Below are positions 1 to 5,917 of a stretch of 64,000 nucleotides of DNA, in pieces. The DNA comes from CBDCXF01 sp965223755 (GTDB lineage: Bacteria; Acidobacteriota; Thermoanaerobaculia; Multivoradales; JAHEKO01): the NCBI GenBank assembly GCA_965223755.1, contig CBDCXF010000002.1, positions 1,364,001-1,428,000 on the forward strand, written 5' to 3'. Both the position numbers and the translations under genes were made by a program. The notes beneath the pieces were generated by a model that had not been told where the DNA came from, searched no databases, and saw only the letters and a program-made list of their open reading frames with translations. Each line of letters starts with the position of its first letter. The first letter of the stretch is position 1.

Positions 1-936
1 GCGCTTCGAGCAATGGTAGTAGGTGTAGCGGGTGCCGTGGCGGTTGGTCTTGTGTTCTGCGGTGACGGCGTAGCCGCACTCGCCGCAGGTGATGAGTCCG
101 GTGAACGGAAACCTGTGGCGCTTGCGCCTCGGTCTTCCCGTTGATCCGAGAAGTTCCTGGACTTGCTCGAACTGACCGATGGTAATCATCGGCGGATGCT
201 TTCCTGGATAGGTGCTGTCGTTCCACTCGATGATGCCAGCGTAGAACGGGTTGTGGAGGACGCGATAGAAGGCAGAAAGAGCTAGCGGTAATCCACCGAT
301 TTTCTTGCGTTTTGGGGTCGTCAGACCCCACCGATCTCTTGAGAGCTTCCAGACATCTTTAGGCGATTCGCCGGCGAGCACGAGTTCGAAGATGCGCTTG
401 ACGAGATCGAACCGATCGGGGTCCTTGATGACGGTCTTGTTCTCCGTGTCGTTGAGATACCCGATGGGCACGGTACTTGGTGCCCAGCCGCGCTCGACAC
501 GGGCTCTAATACCCACCTTTACGTTGTCTGCGAGGTGGTCAACGTAGTACTTGGACTGCCCAAATGCCATCTGCAGCATGAACTTGCCGTTCGTACTGTT
601 TTCGAACGTGTAGTTCACAAACTTGAGGTCTTTGAGGACCTCGCAGTCGAGCAGGTAGATGATGAGTCCTCCGTCAACCGAATTGCGAGCGAGACGATCT
701 GGATGCCAAGCAATGATGCCCTCGGCCTCGCCCTTTTTAATGCGTTCCATCATCTCGTTGAAGACGGGGCGTCCCGGCGCTTTTGCGCTCATGGATTCGG
801 AGTAGATGTCGACTATCTCTACGTCGTCTCCCCACGAAGGCGCAATGCGTTTGACTTCAGCATCTTGCGACTTGATCGAGTGCACTTGCCGATCTTCGTC
901 TTCGCTTGATTTTCTGTAATAGCAAAAGTACTTCAC
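1..936 (-). CDS. Large serine recombinase, C-terminus cut by window edge
   Basis: Site-specific DNA recombinase, probably the integration/excision enzyme of the surrounding element. Reading the minus strand gives 312 codons without a stop. The N-terminus has the resolvase motif YYRKSS, with Ser10 as likely nucleophile, and later WHPDRLARN, typical of the resolvase catalytic domain. The middle region (FELVLAGESPKDVW, FYRVLHNPFYAG) matches the Recombinase domain. Around residue 281 a zinc beta-ribbon begins (TCGECGYAV, then YYHCSKR). The protein continues beyond base 1, where the coiled-coil tail is expected. The start is GTG at 934-936: the preceding in-frame codon is a stop, and the GTG overlaps the TGA of the upstream 58-aa gene, so translation is probably coupled. 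Family assignment is firm; its target site is unknown. Confidence 0.93.
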   Translation of the reverse strand, partial: MKYFCYYRKSSEDEDRQVHSIKSQDAEVKRIAPSWGDDVEIVDIYSESMSAKAPGRPVFNEMMERIKKGEAEGIIAWHPDRLARNSVDGGLIIYLLDCEVLKDLKFVNYTFENSTNGKFMLQMAFGQSKYYVDHLADNVKVGIRARVERGWAPSTVPIGYLNDTENKTVIKDPDRFDLVKRIFELVLAGESPKDVWKLSRDRWGLTTPKRKKIGGLPLALSAFYRVLHNPFYAGIIEWNDSTYPGKHPPMITIGQFEQVQELLGSTGRPRRKRHRFPFTGLITCGECGYAVTAEHKTNRHGTRYTYYHCSKR

Positions 937-1109
937 TTAGCTTCGTTCTGGTTCGGCTCGTCGTCATCAGGCAGAGGCCGCGCCGCAAGCAGAGCGAACT
1001 GCATGAGCCGCGTTGCGTGGTGCGTGGCGTCGGATGGCGTGAGGGTTTCTCCGAAATCTTTCTCCCACGCCTCAATGAACGCCTGGATGTCGGCGTCAGA
1101 GAACTCCAT
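933..1109 (-). CDS. 58-aa acidic protein coupled to the serine recombinase
   Basis: A small protein (MEFSDADIQAFIEAWEK... ending PNQNEAK) read from ATG 1107-1109. Its TGA overlaps the GTG of the recombinase by two bases, a classic coupling arrangement. From memory, similar 50-70 aa proteins with a helical core ending in a 'LLARPLP'-like segment sit next to serine recombinases in other mobile elements. The sequence here, LMQFALLAARPLPDDDEP, fits that pattern. It may act as a recombination directionality or accessory factor, but this is inference. No clear Shine-Dalgarno precedes it; the upstream bases are cgcttctagct. Predicted to be two helices with an acidic tail and no membrane segment. Confidence 0.7.
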   Translation of the reverse strand: MEFSDADIQAFIEAWEKDFGETLTPSDATHHATRLMQFALLAARPLPDDDEPNQNEAK

Positions 1110-1111
1110 AG

Positions 1112-1399
1112 CTAGAAGCGATGCAGTTCCCGTCTGCCCGAAAGGAGCGATCCTCCCCAGAACGGGTGAGTTGGTAATGATTCGACCTTTGCCCCATAGT
1201 GCGCCTTGACGGGCACACGGTCAATTGACTTGATTCGCTCTTTTGAGGGCTGGTTGCTGATAGGAAGTTCGTCATGCTTCTCAGCATGAGCTTGCTTTGC
1301 GCTGGCGTCACGTGAACGGAGGTTCGCCTGTAACGTGCGTTCACGTGACAGGTGTGAGGATGCTGCGTACGGTGTGGATATATGAAGCGACATCCACAC
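1112..1399 (-). CDS. Possible small ORF upstream of the recombinase operon
   Basis: A 95-codon minus-strand frame that stops two bases before the 58-aa gene. Only the last 55 or so residues (from KSIDRVPVKAHYGAKV to GRRELHRF) look protein-like, and the annotated ATG lies upstream of the shared operator region, so the true start is probably internal and non-ATG. I recognise no family. It could be a real first gene of the recombinase operon or merely the leader of that operon. Two other frames are open across the same stretch, so the evidence is weak. Confidence 0.22.
   Translation of the reverse strand: MWMSLHISTPYAASSHLSRERTLQANLRSRDASAKQAHAEKHDELPISNQPSKERIKSIDRVPVKAHYGAKVESLPTHPFWGGSLLSGRRELHRF
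1307..1349. promoter_or_regulatory. Divergent operator: inverted GTCACGTGAACG repeats
   Basis: GTCACGTGAACG (1307-1318) and CGTTCACGTGAC (1338-1349) form a perfect 12-bp inverted repeat around a 19-bp spacer. The left arm, read on the minus strand, extends to ACCTCCGTTCACGTG (1309-1323), identical over 15 bases to the element at 3899-3913. The position between the leftward recombinase genes and the rightward HTH gene, with a possible -10 (TACGGT, 1368-1373) only 8 bases before the ATG at 1382, suggests a shared operator with a nearly leaderless rightward transcript. The binding protein is unknown; the HTH or XRE proteins next door are candidates. Confidence 0.6.
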
Positions 1400-1729
1400 A
1401 ATTCCAAGTCATTCCATCCGCCCTACGTTTGGATCGACTTGGACAAGCCAGGCACGCTCGATCTTCCTTTTCCGGAGTACATCCTCCTGGTGATGATCGA
1501 TGTACTGTCTCGAAAGACGGGATGGTGCTTTGCCTCGCGCGAGTACCTTGCGTCGATGAATCAGGTATCGGAGCGCACGCTCCGGCGCATGCTCGCAACG
1601 CTTCGCGAACGGGGTTACATCGAAGGAGAGCGTTCACTACGCCCCACGGAGCCAATCAGGCGATTTCTGAAGGCGGACAATGTGGCGCACACAACCGGAC
1701 AACTTGGCCGCAGAAAGCGGTCAAACTGA
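1382..1729 (+). CDS. Helix-turn-helix DNA-binding protein
   Basis: A 115-aa protein with a winged-helix/HTH core at about residues 45-80 (ASREYLASMNQVSERTLRRM, then LRERGYIEGE). This resembles the HTH_36-type domain found in replication initiators and transcription factors of mobile elements. The basic C-terminus (LGRRKRSN) could contact DNA. The ATG at 1382 has no Shine-Dalgarno and lies just after a putative -10 box, so the transcript may be leaderless. It is the first rightward gene after the divergent operator and may be the regulator of that operator or a replication/maintenance factor. No partner-binding domain is visible. Confidence 0.72.
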   Translation: MKRHPHNSKSFHPPYVWIDLDKPGTLDLPFPEYILLVMIDVLSRKTGWCFASREYLASMNQVSERTLRRMLATLRERGYIEGERSLRPTEPIRRFLKADNVAHTTGQLGRRKRSN

Positions 1730-1905
1730 CCGCCATATATTCAAAAGATACTTAAAAGATAGATATCAAAGATATCGGGCACCGATTCGATTGCCGGCGT
1801 CCAGCTTAAGGGCAGTGATCGAGGTGCGCTGACGCGCGCGCAGAAACCTTTGGGTCGTAGCTCTCGGGCATGTGGATAACCGATGTCGGAACAACGTGAG
1901 GCGGC
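1730..1905. other. Short intergenic stretch with GATATC repeats
   Basis: No gene is seen. The stretch contains an AT-rich patch with two GATATC palindromes separated by AAA (about 1763-1777). It precedes the conserved promoter element of the next operon. It could be part of a replication or binding region, but nothing decides this. Confidence 0.3.
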
Positions 1906-1958
1906 GTTCGCCTCCGCGACCTCCCTTCACTTCACATTTATCACCCGTCCTCTACTCT
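1906..1958 (+). promoter_or_regulatory. Conserved operator plus -10 box (copy 1) driving the XRE-ATPase operon
   Basis: GTTCGCCTCCGCGACCTCC continuing to CTTCAC (1906-1930) matches 23 of 25 bases of the element at 3886-3910. A TACTCTGAA box begins at 1953, exactly 47 bases after the element start, the same offset as TACCCTGAA in the other copy. The first gene's ATG is at 1969, only 10 bases after the -10, and lacks a Shine-Dalgarno, so the mRNA is predicted to be leaderless. No good -35 is conserved, which suggests an activator bound at the 25-bp element. Confidence 0.6.
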
Positions 1959-1968
1959 GAATCACAGT

Positions 1969-2316
1969 ATGGCGAGGTCTTTACACAACTACCTAAGACG
2001 ATTCCGCAACGATGCTGGGCTCTTGCAAAAGGAGGTCGGCCGCATCGTCGGGGAGCCAAGGTCGAGTGTGGCAGCGCATGAGTGGGGGTCGCGGCTCGCA
2101 CCGCTTGAAACAGCGATTCGCTACCGCATCCTCTACGACCGGCCGATGCGCGATCTCTACCGTGGCCTCTACGAGTCGCTCGAAGAGGAAACCCGCACGG
2201 TCGCAAAGCGGCTTTTCGATGAGCTGCCACAAGAGGAACGCGCCCGGTCGATCGCGCACCTCGGCAAGATCGCTCACCCCGATGACACGGTCATCGTGCC
2301 GACATGGGAGGAGTGA
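1969..2316 (+). CDS. XRE-like HTH protein, 115 aa
   Basis: Residues 5-45 (LRRFRNDAGLLQKEVGRIVG, then SSVAAHEWG) form a Cro/C1-type HTH, with the usual LLQKEVG-type helix 2 and a degenerate recognition helix. The C-terminal half is helical and rich in Glu/Arg (ESLEEETRTVAKRLFDELPQ) and may mediate oligomerisation. It begins the operon XRE / RuvC-like / ATPase, in which each gene overlaps the next. The ATG at 1969 directly follows the copy-1 promoter with no ribosome site. It is probably a DNA-binding maintenance or regulatory protein of the element; the exact role is unknown. Confidence 0.7.
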   Translation: MARSLHNYLRRFRNDAGLLQKEVGRIVGEPRSSVAAHEWGSRLAPLETAIRYRILYDRPMRDLYRGLYESLEEETRTVAKRLFDELPQEERARSIAHLGKIAHPDDTVIVPTWEE

Positions 2317-2726
2317 AGCGAATCTTTGGGATCAGTCCGATGCGCAGCGGTCTGGGGTGGATCGTGGTTGAGTTCGATGAAATCTTGATCGATTGGGGTG
2401 CCTTTCGAGGGCTCGCGCCGCTCGATCGTTTGCTGGAGCACTACGCGCCCGACTACGTGGCTGTGCCTTGGCATGCGGCGCGGTGGGCAGCGGTGCAACG
2501 AGTTGAGAAGTACGGGTTCGAAGTCATCTTCGTGTCGGATGAAGTCCTCGATAGTGCGTTTGTCGGCTGTGGAGCGACTACCGAGCCGGATCGCACGGCT
2601 GCGCTAGCCAATCAGTTCCCAGAAGTGCGCGATCAGGCGCCTTCGTTTGGTGCCTGGAAGCGCGAGACAGAGCGTGAGGCAATCTTCAACGCACTAGCGA
2701 TTGCCATTGCAGCCGGGCATGCGTGA
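2304..2726 (+). CDS. Small RuvC/RNase H-fold-like protein
   Basis: A 140-aa protein beginning KRIFGISPMRSGLGWIVVEF. The glycine-rich first strand-turn-strand is reminiscent of the RuvC/RNase H fold (family pattern GIDPG...GWGVVE), followed by LIDWGAF and DYVAVPWHAARWAAVQRVE, which fits the next strand and helix. The canonical first Asp is replaced by Ser (GIS), so catalysis as in RuvC is doubtful. The start is ATG 2304, or GTG 2313, which overlaps the upstream stop; no ribosome site separates them. It lies between an XRE protein and a DNA-translocase-like ATPase, which suggests DNA processing in transfer or maintenance. The fold call is inference from a short motif. Confidence 0.5.
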   Translation: MGGVKRIFGISPMRSGLGWIVVEFDEILIDWGAFRGLAPLDRLLEHYAPDYVAVPWHAARWAAVQRVEKYGFEVIFVSDEVLDSAFVGCGATTEPDRTAALANQFPEVRDQAPSFGAWKRETEREAIFNALAIAIAAGHA

Positions 2727-3879
2727 TCGCGTCACCTACCTTGGGTACGCCAACGCACGGTCCAAGCGCACACGATTTGGAATCAAGCAACACGACCGTC
2801 TCTCGCATTGCTGGATCGTTGGGAAAACCGGTGTTGGCAAGTCGACCTTGCTCAAGTCGGTTGCCGTGCAAGACCTCGAAACGGAGGTCGGGTTTCTGCT
2901 GCTCGACCCACATGGCGACTTGGTCAAAGAGGTAGCAACGCACGCAGAGACGATCTCGCGCGAAGTGCTGCACTTCAACCCGGCAGAGGAAGGTTGGAGT
3001 CTCAATCCGTTTGCAGGTGTAGCCCCGTCGCTTCGACCTCTTGCCGTCGCTGGATTGGTGGAAACGTTCAAGAAGCTATGGCCGAAGGAATGGGGTCCAC
3101 GGCTTGAGAACATCCTACGGAACGTTGCCTGGACGCTGACCGAAGCCAAAGAAGCGACCCTGCTTGACGTACCGAGGCTGCTGTCCGATCGGCACTTTCG
3201 GGGTCGCATCGTCGAGCGCCTCGAAAACCGGTCGGTCGTCGACTTCTGGCGCTACGAGTTCGCGCGTTGGACTTCGGGATTCCGCTCGATGGCGCTGGCG
3301 CCATTGGAGAACAAAATCGGAGCCATTTTGGGAGATCCGCGACTGCGGCGGCTATTTGGCCCTGGTGGACGACCTTTGCGGCTACGTGAAGCGATGGATC
3401 GCGGTGACGTGGTACTAGCCGATCTCTCAAAAGGAGTACTCGGTGAGGGGCCGAGCGATCTCGTGGGGTCGCTTCTACTGTCTCGCCTTGCACTCGCGGC
3501 GTTGTCGCGAGCGGAAGCCGTAAAGTACGAGCGACAGCCGTTTTGGGTAATTGCCGACGAGTTTCAGAGCTTCGGCACTGAATACGTTGCGACTATGCTC
3601 GGAGAGCTTCGCAAGTACGGGGTCGGGATGGTGGCGGCCAATCAACGGTCGAGCCAGTTGACGCCCGAAGTGCGCGATGCCCTCCTGGGAAACTGCGGCA
3701 CGGTGATCGTGTTTCGGGTGGGTTCAGCAGATGGGCGGCTGTTCGCCTCGGAGTTTTCCCCAGTGTTCGCTCCAGATGACTTTCTGACGCTCCCCAATTT
3801 CTCCTTCTATCTGCGCCTGCTCATCGACGGCCAGCCCTCCAAAGCGTTCAGTGCCCAACTCTCTCGTGAAGCCCTGTAA
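2719..3879 (+). CDS. HerA/VirD4-type ATPase (coupling-protein-like)
   Basis: A 386-aa P-loop ATPase related to VirD4/TraG coupling proteins and HerA translocases. Walker A is GKTGVGKST (residues 35-43). Walker B lies in VGFLLLDPHGD (about 64), and a second acidic motif VIADEFQSFG occurs near residue 280. The LRKYGVGMVAANQRSSQL segment and the TVIVFRVG strand are typical of type IV secretion DNA-binding ATPases. No N-terminal membrane segments are present, so it would be soluble. ATG 2719 overlaps the upstream TGA; a TTG at 2701 is an alternative start. It is much shorter than, and distinct from, the 1140-aa ATPase at 18-21 kb. It probably moves or pumps DNA; no relaxase is nearby. Confidence 0.85.
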   Translation: MRDRVTYLGYANARSKRTRFGIKQHDRLSHCWIVGKTGVGKSTLLKSVAVQDLETEVGFLLLDPHGDLVKEVATHAETISREVLHFNPAEEGWSLNPFAGVAPSLRPLAVAGLVETFKKLWPKEWGPRLENILRNVAWTLTEAKEATLLDVPRLLSDRHFRGRIVERLENRSVVDFWRYEFARWTSGFRSMALAPLENKIGAILGDPRLRRLFGPGGRPLRLREAMDRGDVVLADLSKGVLGEGPSDLVGSLLLSRLALAALSRAEAVKYERQPFWVIADEFQSFGTEYVATMLGELRKYGVGMVAANQRSSQLTPEVRDALLGNCGTVIVFRVGSADGRLFASEFSPVFAPDDFLTLPNFSFYLRLLIDGQPSKAFSAQLSREAL

Positions 3880-3885
3880 GGATAT

Positions 3886-3938
3886 GTTCGTCTCCGCGAC
3901 CTCCGTTCACGTGCGCGATTTCTCGTACTCGCTACCCT
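3886..3938 (+). promoter_or_regulatory. Conserved operator plus -10 box (copy 2) upstream of radC
   Basis: GTTCGTCTCCGCGACCTCC continuing to GTTCAC (3886-3910), then TACCCTGAA starting at 3933. Element sequence and offset to the -10 box are the same as in copy 1. Bases 3899-3913 are identical to the minus-strand arm at 1309-1323. This transcript would have a leader of about 100 nt and uses a normal Shine-Dalgarno, unlike the leaderless copy 1. Confidence 0.58.
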
Positions 3939-4021
3939 GAACTGCAGATCCGTTCCTTAGAACCACTCGCCCATTGAGGCGAACCCGCGCCGCTTACGCA
4001 GTGCACGGGAAATCTGCATGC

Positions 4022-4032
4022 AAGGAGGTGAT
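4022..4032 (+). promoter_or_regulatory. Perfect Shine-Dalgarno deciding the radC start
   Basis: AAGGAGGTGAT is fully complementary to the 16S rRNA 3' end. Its spacing favours GTG 4039 over the upstream in-frame ATG at 4018. Confidence 0.8.
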
Positions 4033-4038
4033 GCTGCC

Positions 4039-4713
4039 GTGCAGGGAGCCAAGACGGACCGCGTGACGGTCCTGCCAGAGGTGCGAAGGGGTGGGGTTGG
4101 CGCATTGCGGCACATCCCTCCTTCGCATCTCTCCGATGTTGAGTTGGTTGCATTGATTGCTGGTGACGATCGATCTCCGGTTGAGGCAACACTTGAGCGC
4201 GTACAAGGAATCTCCGGTTTGATCGGCCTTTCGAGTTCAGAGCTTCGAGCGTGTGGGTTCAGTCGCTCTGGAGCGTCAGCAATCTCGGCAGCGCTTGAGC
4301 TGTCGGTGCGCTTGGCTAAGTGCGAGATTGGTGTCGGCGAACTGCTGAATGACCCGGATGCTGTAGCTCGGTACTTGTTCCTCAAGTACCGGCGCCCGAT
4401 CCAGGAGGTCATGGGCGCGATCTATCTGAACCAGCGCAATCGCGCGATCGAGGACCGGGAGTTCTTTTGCGGCACGCTCACCCGGGCTGCAGTCGAGCCA
4501 AGGCCGATTCTTCGGACCGCTCTGGAGCTAGGTGCAGCGGGTGTCGTCCTTTTCCACACCCACCCGTCTGGCGATCCCGAGCCTTCGGCAGAGGATCTCG
4601 CGTTCACGCGGCGCCTGGACGAAGCTGGTGATGTGGTCGGCGTGCAATTGGTCGATCACCTGATCCTTGGTAGCCCGAGTCGGTGGGTATCGATACGCAA
4701 GCGCGGGTGGTAG
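4039..4713 (+). CDS. radC: RadC family JAB1/MPN-type protein
   Basis: A 224-aa RadC (UPF0758) protein. The N-terminal helix-hairpin-helix part includes LSDVELVALIAG and GISGLIGLSSSEL. The C-terminal JAB domain carries a glutamate strand (IQEVMGAIYL) and the metal-binding motif FHTHPSGDPEPSAED (His173, His175, Asp183 region), so zinc binding is expected. RadC proteins are very common on integrative elements, where their role is uncertain, with a link to DNA repair/recombination suggested only by old genetics. The start GTG 4039 is set by the perfect ribosome site just upstream. It is followed by a strong terminator and a convergent XRE gene. Confidence 0.92.
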   Translation: MQGAKTDRVTVLPEVRRGGVGALRHIPPSHLSDVELVALIAGDDRSPVEATLERVQGISGLIGLSSSELRACGFSRSGASAISAALELSVRLAKCEIGVGELLNDPDAVARYLFLKYRRPIQEVMGAIYLNQRNRAIEDREFFCGTLTRAAVEPRPILRTALELGAAGVVLFHTHPSGDPEPSAEDLAFTRRLDEAGDVVGVQLVDHLILGSPSRWVSIRKRGW

Positions 4714-4720
4714 TGGTGGC

Positions 4721-4753
4721 AGATGGCTCCCTTTTTGGGAGCCATCTTTTTTT
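4721..4753. terminator. Rho-independent terminator between radC and the convergent XRE gene
   Basis: AGATGGCTCCC, loop TTTTT, GGGAGCCATCT, then seven T residues: an 11-bp perfect stem with a T-tract. It serves radC and may also slow transcription from the opposite XRE gene. Confidence 0.92.
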
Positions 4754-4771
4754 GAGGAAGTCGTTTCTGGG

Positions 4772-4996
4772 TTACTCGTCGTCGAGAAAGAACTGAATGT
4801 CCTTCCCGTAGAGCTTTGCAAGGTCTATAAGCTCGATGGGATCGAGCCGTCGCTCTCCAGTTTCCACTTTGTTGACGTAGGTGGGGTAGCGGCCGAGTTT
4901 GACCGAGGCGTCATGCTGCGTGAGTTCAGCTTCGCCACGGGCTGTCCGCAGTCGGTCTAGCATCTTTCGGTATCGAGGCGTTCGAGTTCGCGTCAC
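4772..4996 (-). CDS. XRE-family transcriptional regulator, 74 aa
   Basis: A stand-alone Cro/C1 HTH: RTARGEAELTQHDASVKLGR then YPTYVNKVETGERRLDPIEL, covering all five helices of the fold, with the acidic end FFLDDE. It reads toward the radC terminator and away from the lipoprotein gene. The start shown is GTG 4994-4996; a GGAGG abuts it directly, so ATG 11 codons further in (MLDRLRT...) is a possible start too. Direct repeats at 5017-5042 just upstream are a likely operator for auto-repression and control of the divergent lipoprotein gene. Confidence 0.82.
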   Translation of the reverse strand: MTRTRTPRYRKMLDRLRTARGEAELTQHDASVKLGRYPTYVNKVETGERRLDPIELIDLAKLYGKDIQFFLDDE

Positions 4997-5016
4997 CTCC
5001 GCAATCTGGCATCCTG

Positions 5017-5058
5017 AATTGGTACTCCCAAATTAGGACTCCTTTTTTCAGGTACAAT
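5017..5058 (+). promoter_or_regulatory. Direct-repeat operator and -10 box for the lipoprotein gene
   Basis: AATTGGTACTCC (5017-5028) and AATTAGGACTCC (5031-5042) agree in 10 of 12 positions with starts 14 bases apart, followed by TACAAT (5053-5058) as a -10 box. The repeats overlap where a -35 would be, which fits repression by the divergent XRE protein. Confidence 0.5.
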
Positions 5059-5091
5059 GTGAGCTTCTCAACTTGGGAAGGAGGCACTTTT

Positions 5092-5865
5092 ATGCTGGCC
5101 TACAGATGCAATGAACTGACCCTGCGAACCGCTGCAACCATGTTTCTAGTGAGTCTTCTTTTTGCGTGCAGTAGCGACAGTGGAGGTGGTGGTGACAGCC
5201 CAACAGCGCCGACGAACTTTTCGATTTCGGCAGCAGGAGTGACCGCAGTGTTTCACGGTGAGGTCGTGACGCTTACCGCTACGGGGTGTCCGTCAACTGT
5301 CCAATGGTCGGCTGATGGAGCAGATCCGAGTACAGGCTCCGGAAACACATTTGAACCGAAATGGTGGCCTTCCTACGGTGAGCAGACAGGCACCGTTGAT
5401 GCGACTTGCGGTGGTGATCAGCGCTCCATGGATATTGATGTTCTCTACAAGGTTGCTGTTTGTGGCGCGAGCGGGGTTTCAAGTTACTGCTCGGCACGAG
5501 TGGAGGTCGACAACTTTCGAAACGGATACGACGAAAAGATCGCCGTTACCTTTCGCTCGTTCGTCCGAGACAGAGATGGGACGGTAAGAGTCCTCGGCAT
5601 TGAGCCACGTTCCGCTAGCCACAGGCTCGGTGGACAAGGTCACGGAGCTGTCCTTGTTGAGAACCACGATCTAGACAAGCACGATTGCGTAATCGGTGGG
5701 ATTGGCCGATACACGGTGGCATTCGATAGCCCCACCGTCGAAGCAACTGGGATCGTGTTTAGCTTCTACCGATCATCGGAGAGCGGAAGGATTGACTTCG
5801 GCGCGAAAGTGCGTCCTGATGATTTTGTTGACGCCCCGCACACGATTATTGGTTGCGTCGACTGA
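5092..5865 (+). CDS. Secreted lipoprotein of unknown function
   Basis: A 257-aa protein with a lipoprotein signal: basic N-terminus, hydrophobic TMFLVSLLFAC with the acylated Cys26, then a Ser/Gly-rich tether (SSDSGGGGDS). The mature part is beta-rich and has several Cys residues (ATGCPSTVQW, DATCGGDQ, VAVCGASG, SYCSARV), suggesting disulfides in the periplasm or outside. Starts with Ig/carbohydrate-binding flavour such as FHGEVVTLTATGCPSTVQWSA, but no family is recognised. ATG 5092 is chosen because GGGAAGGAGG ends 7 bases before it; the longer frame from 5059 is untranslated leader. Next genes are on the opposite strand. Confidence 0.78.
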   Translation: MLAYRCNELTLRTAATMFLVSLLFACSSDSGGGGDSPTAPTNFSISAAGVTAVFHGEVVTLTATGCPSTVQWSADGADPSTGSGNTFEPKWWPSYGEQTGTVDATCGGDQRSMDIDVLYKVAVCGASGVSSYCSARVEVDNFRNGYDEKIAVTFRSFVRDRDGTVRVLGIEPRSASHRLGGQGHGAVLVENHDLDKHDCVIGGIGRYTVAFDSPTVEATGIVFSFYRSSESGRIDFGAKVRPDDFVDAPHTIIGCVD

Positions 5866-5917
5866 GGCGGACGGACGATCTAATAGACGGAGTAAGACTG
5901 TGCGTGCAACTGCAAAG

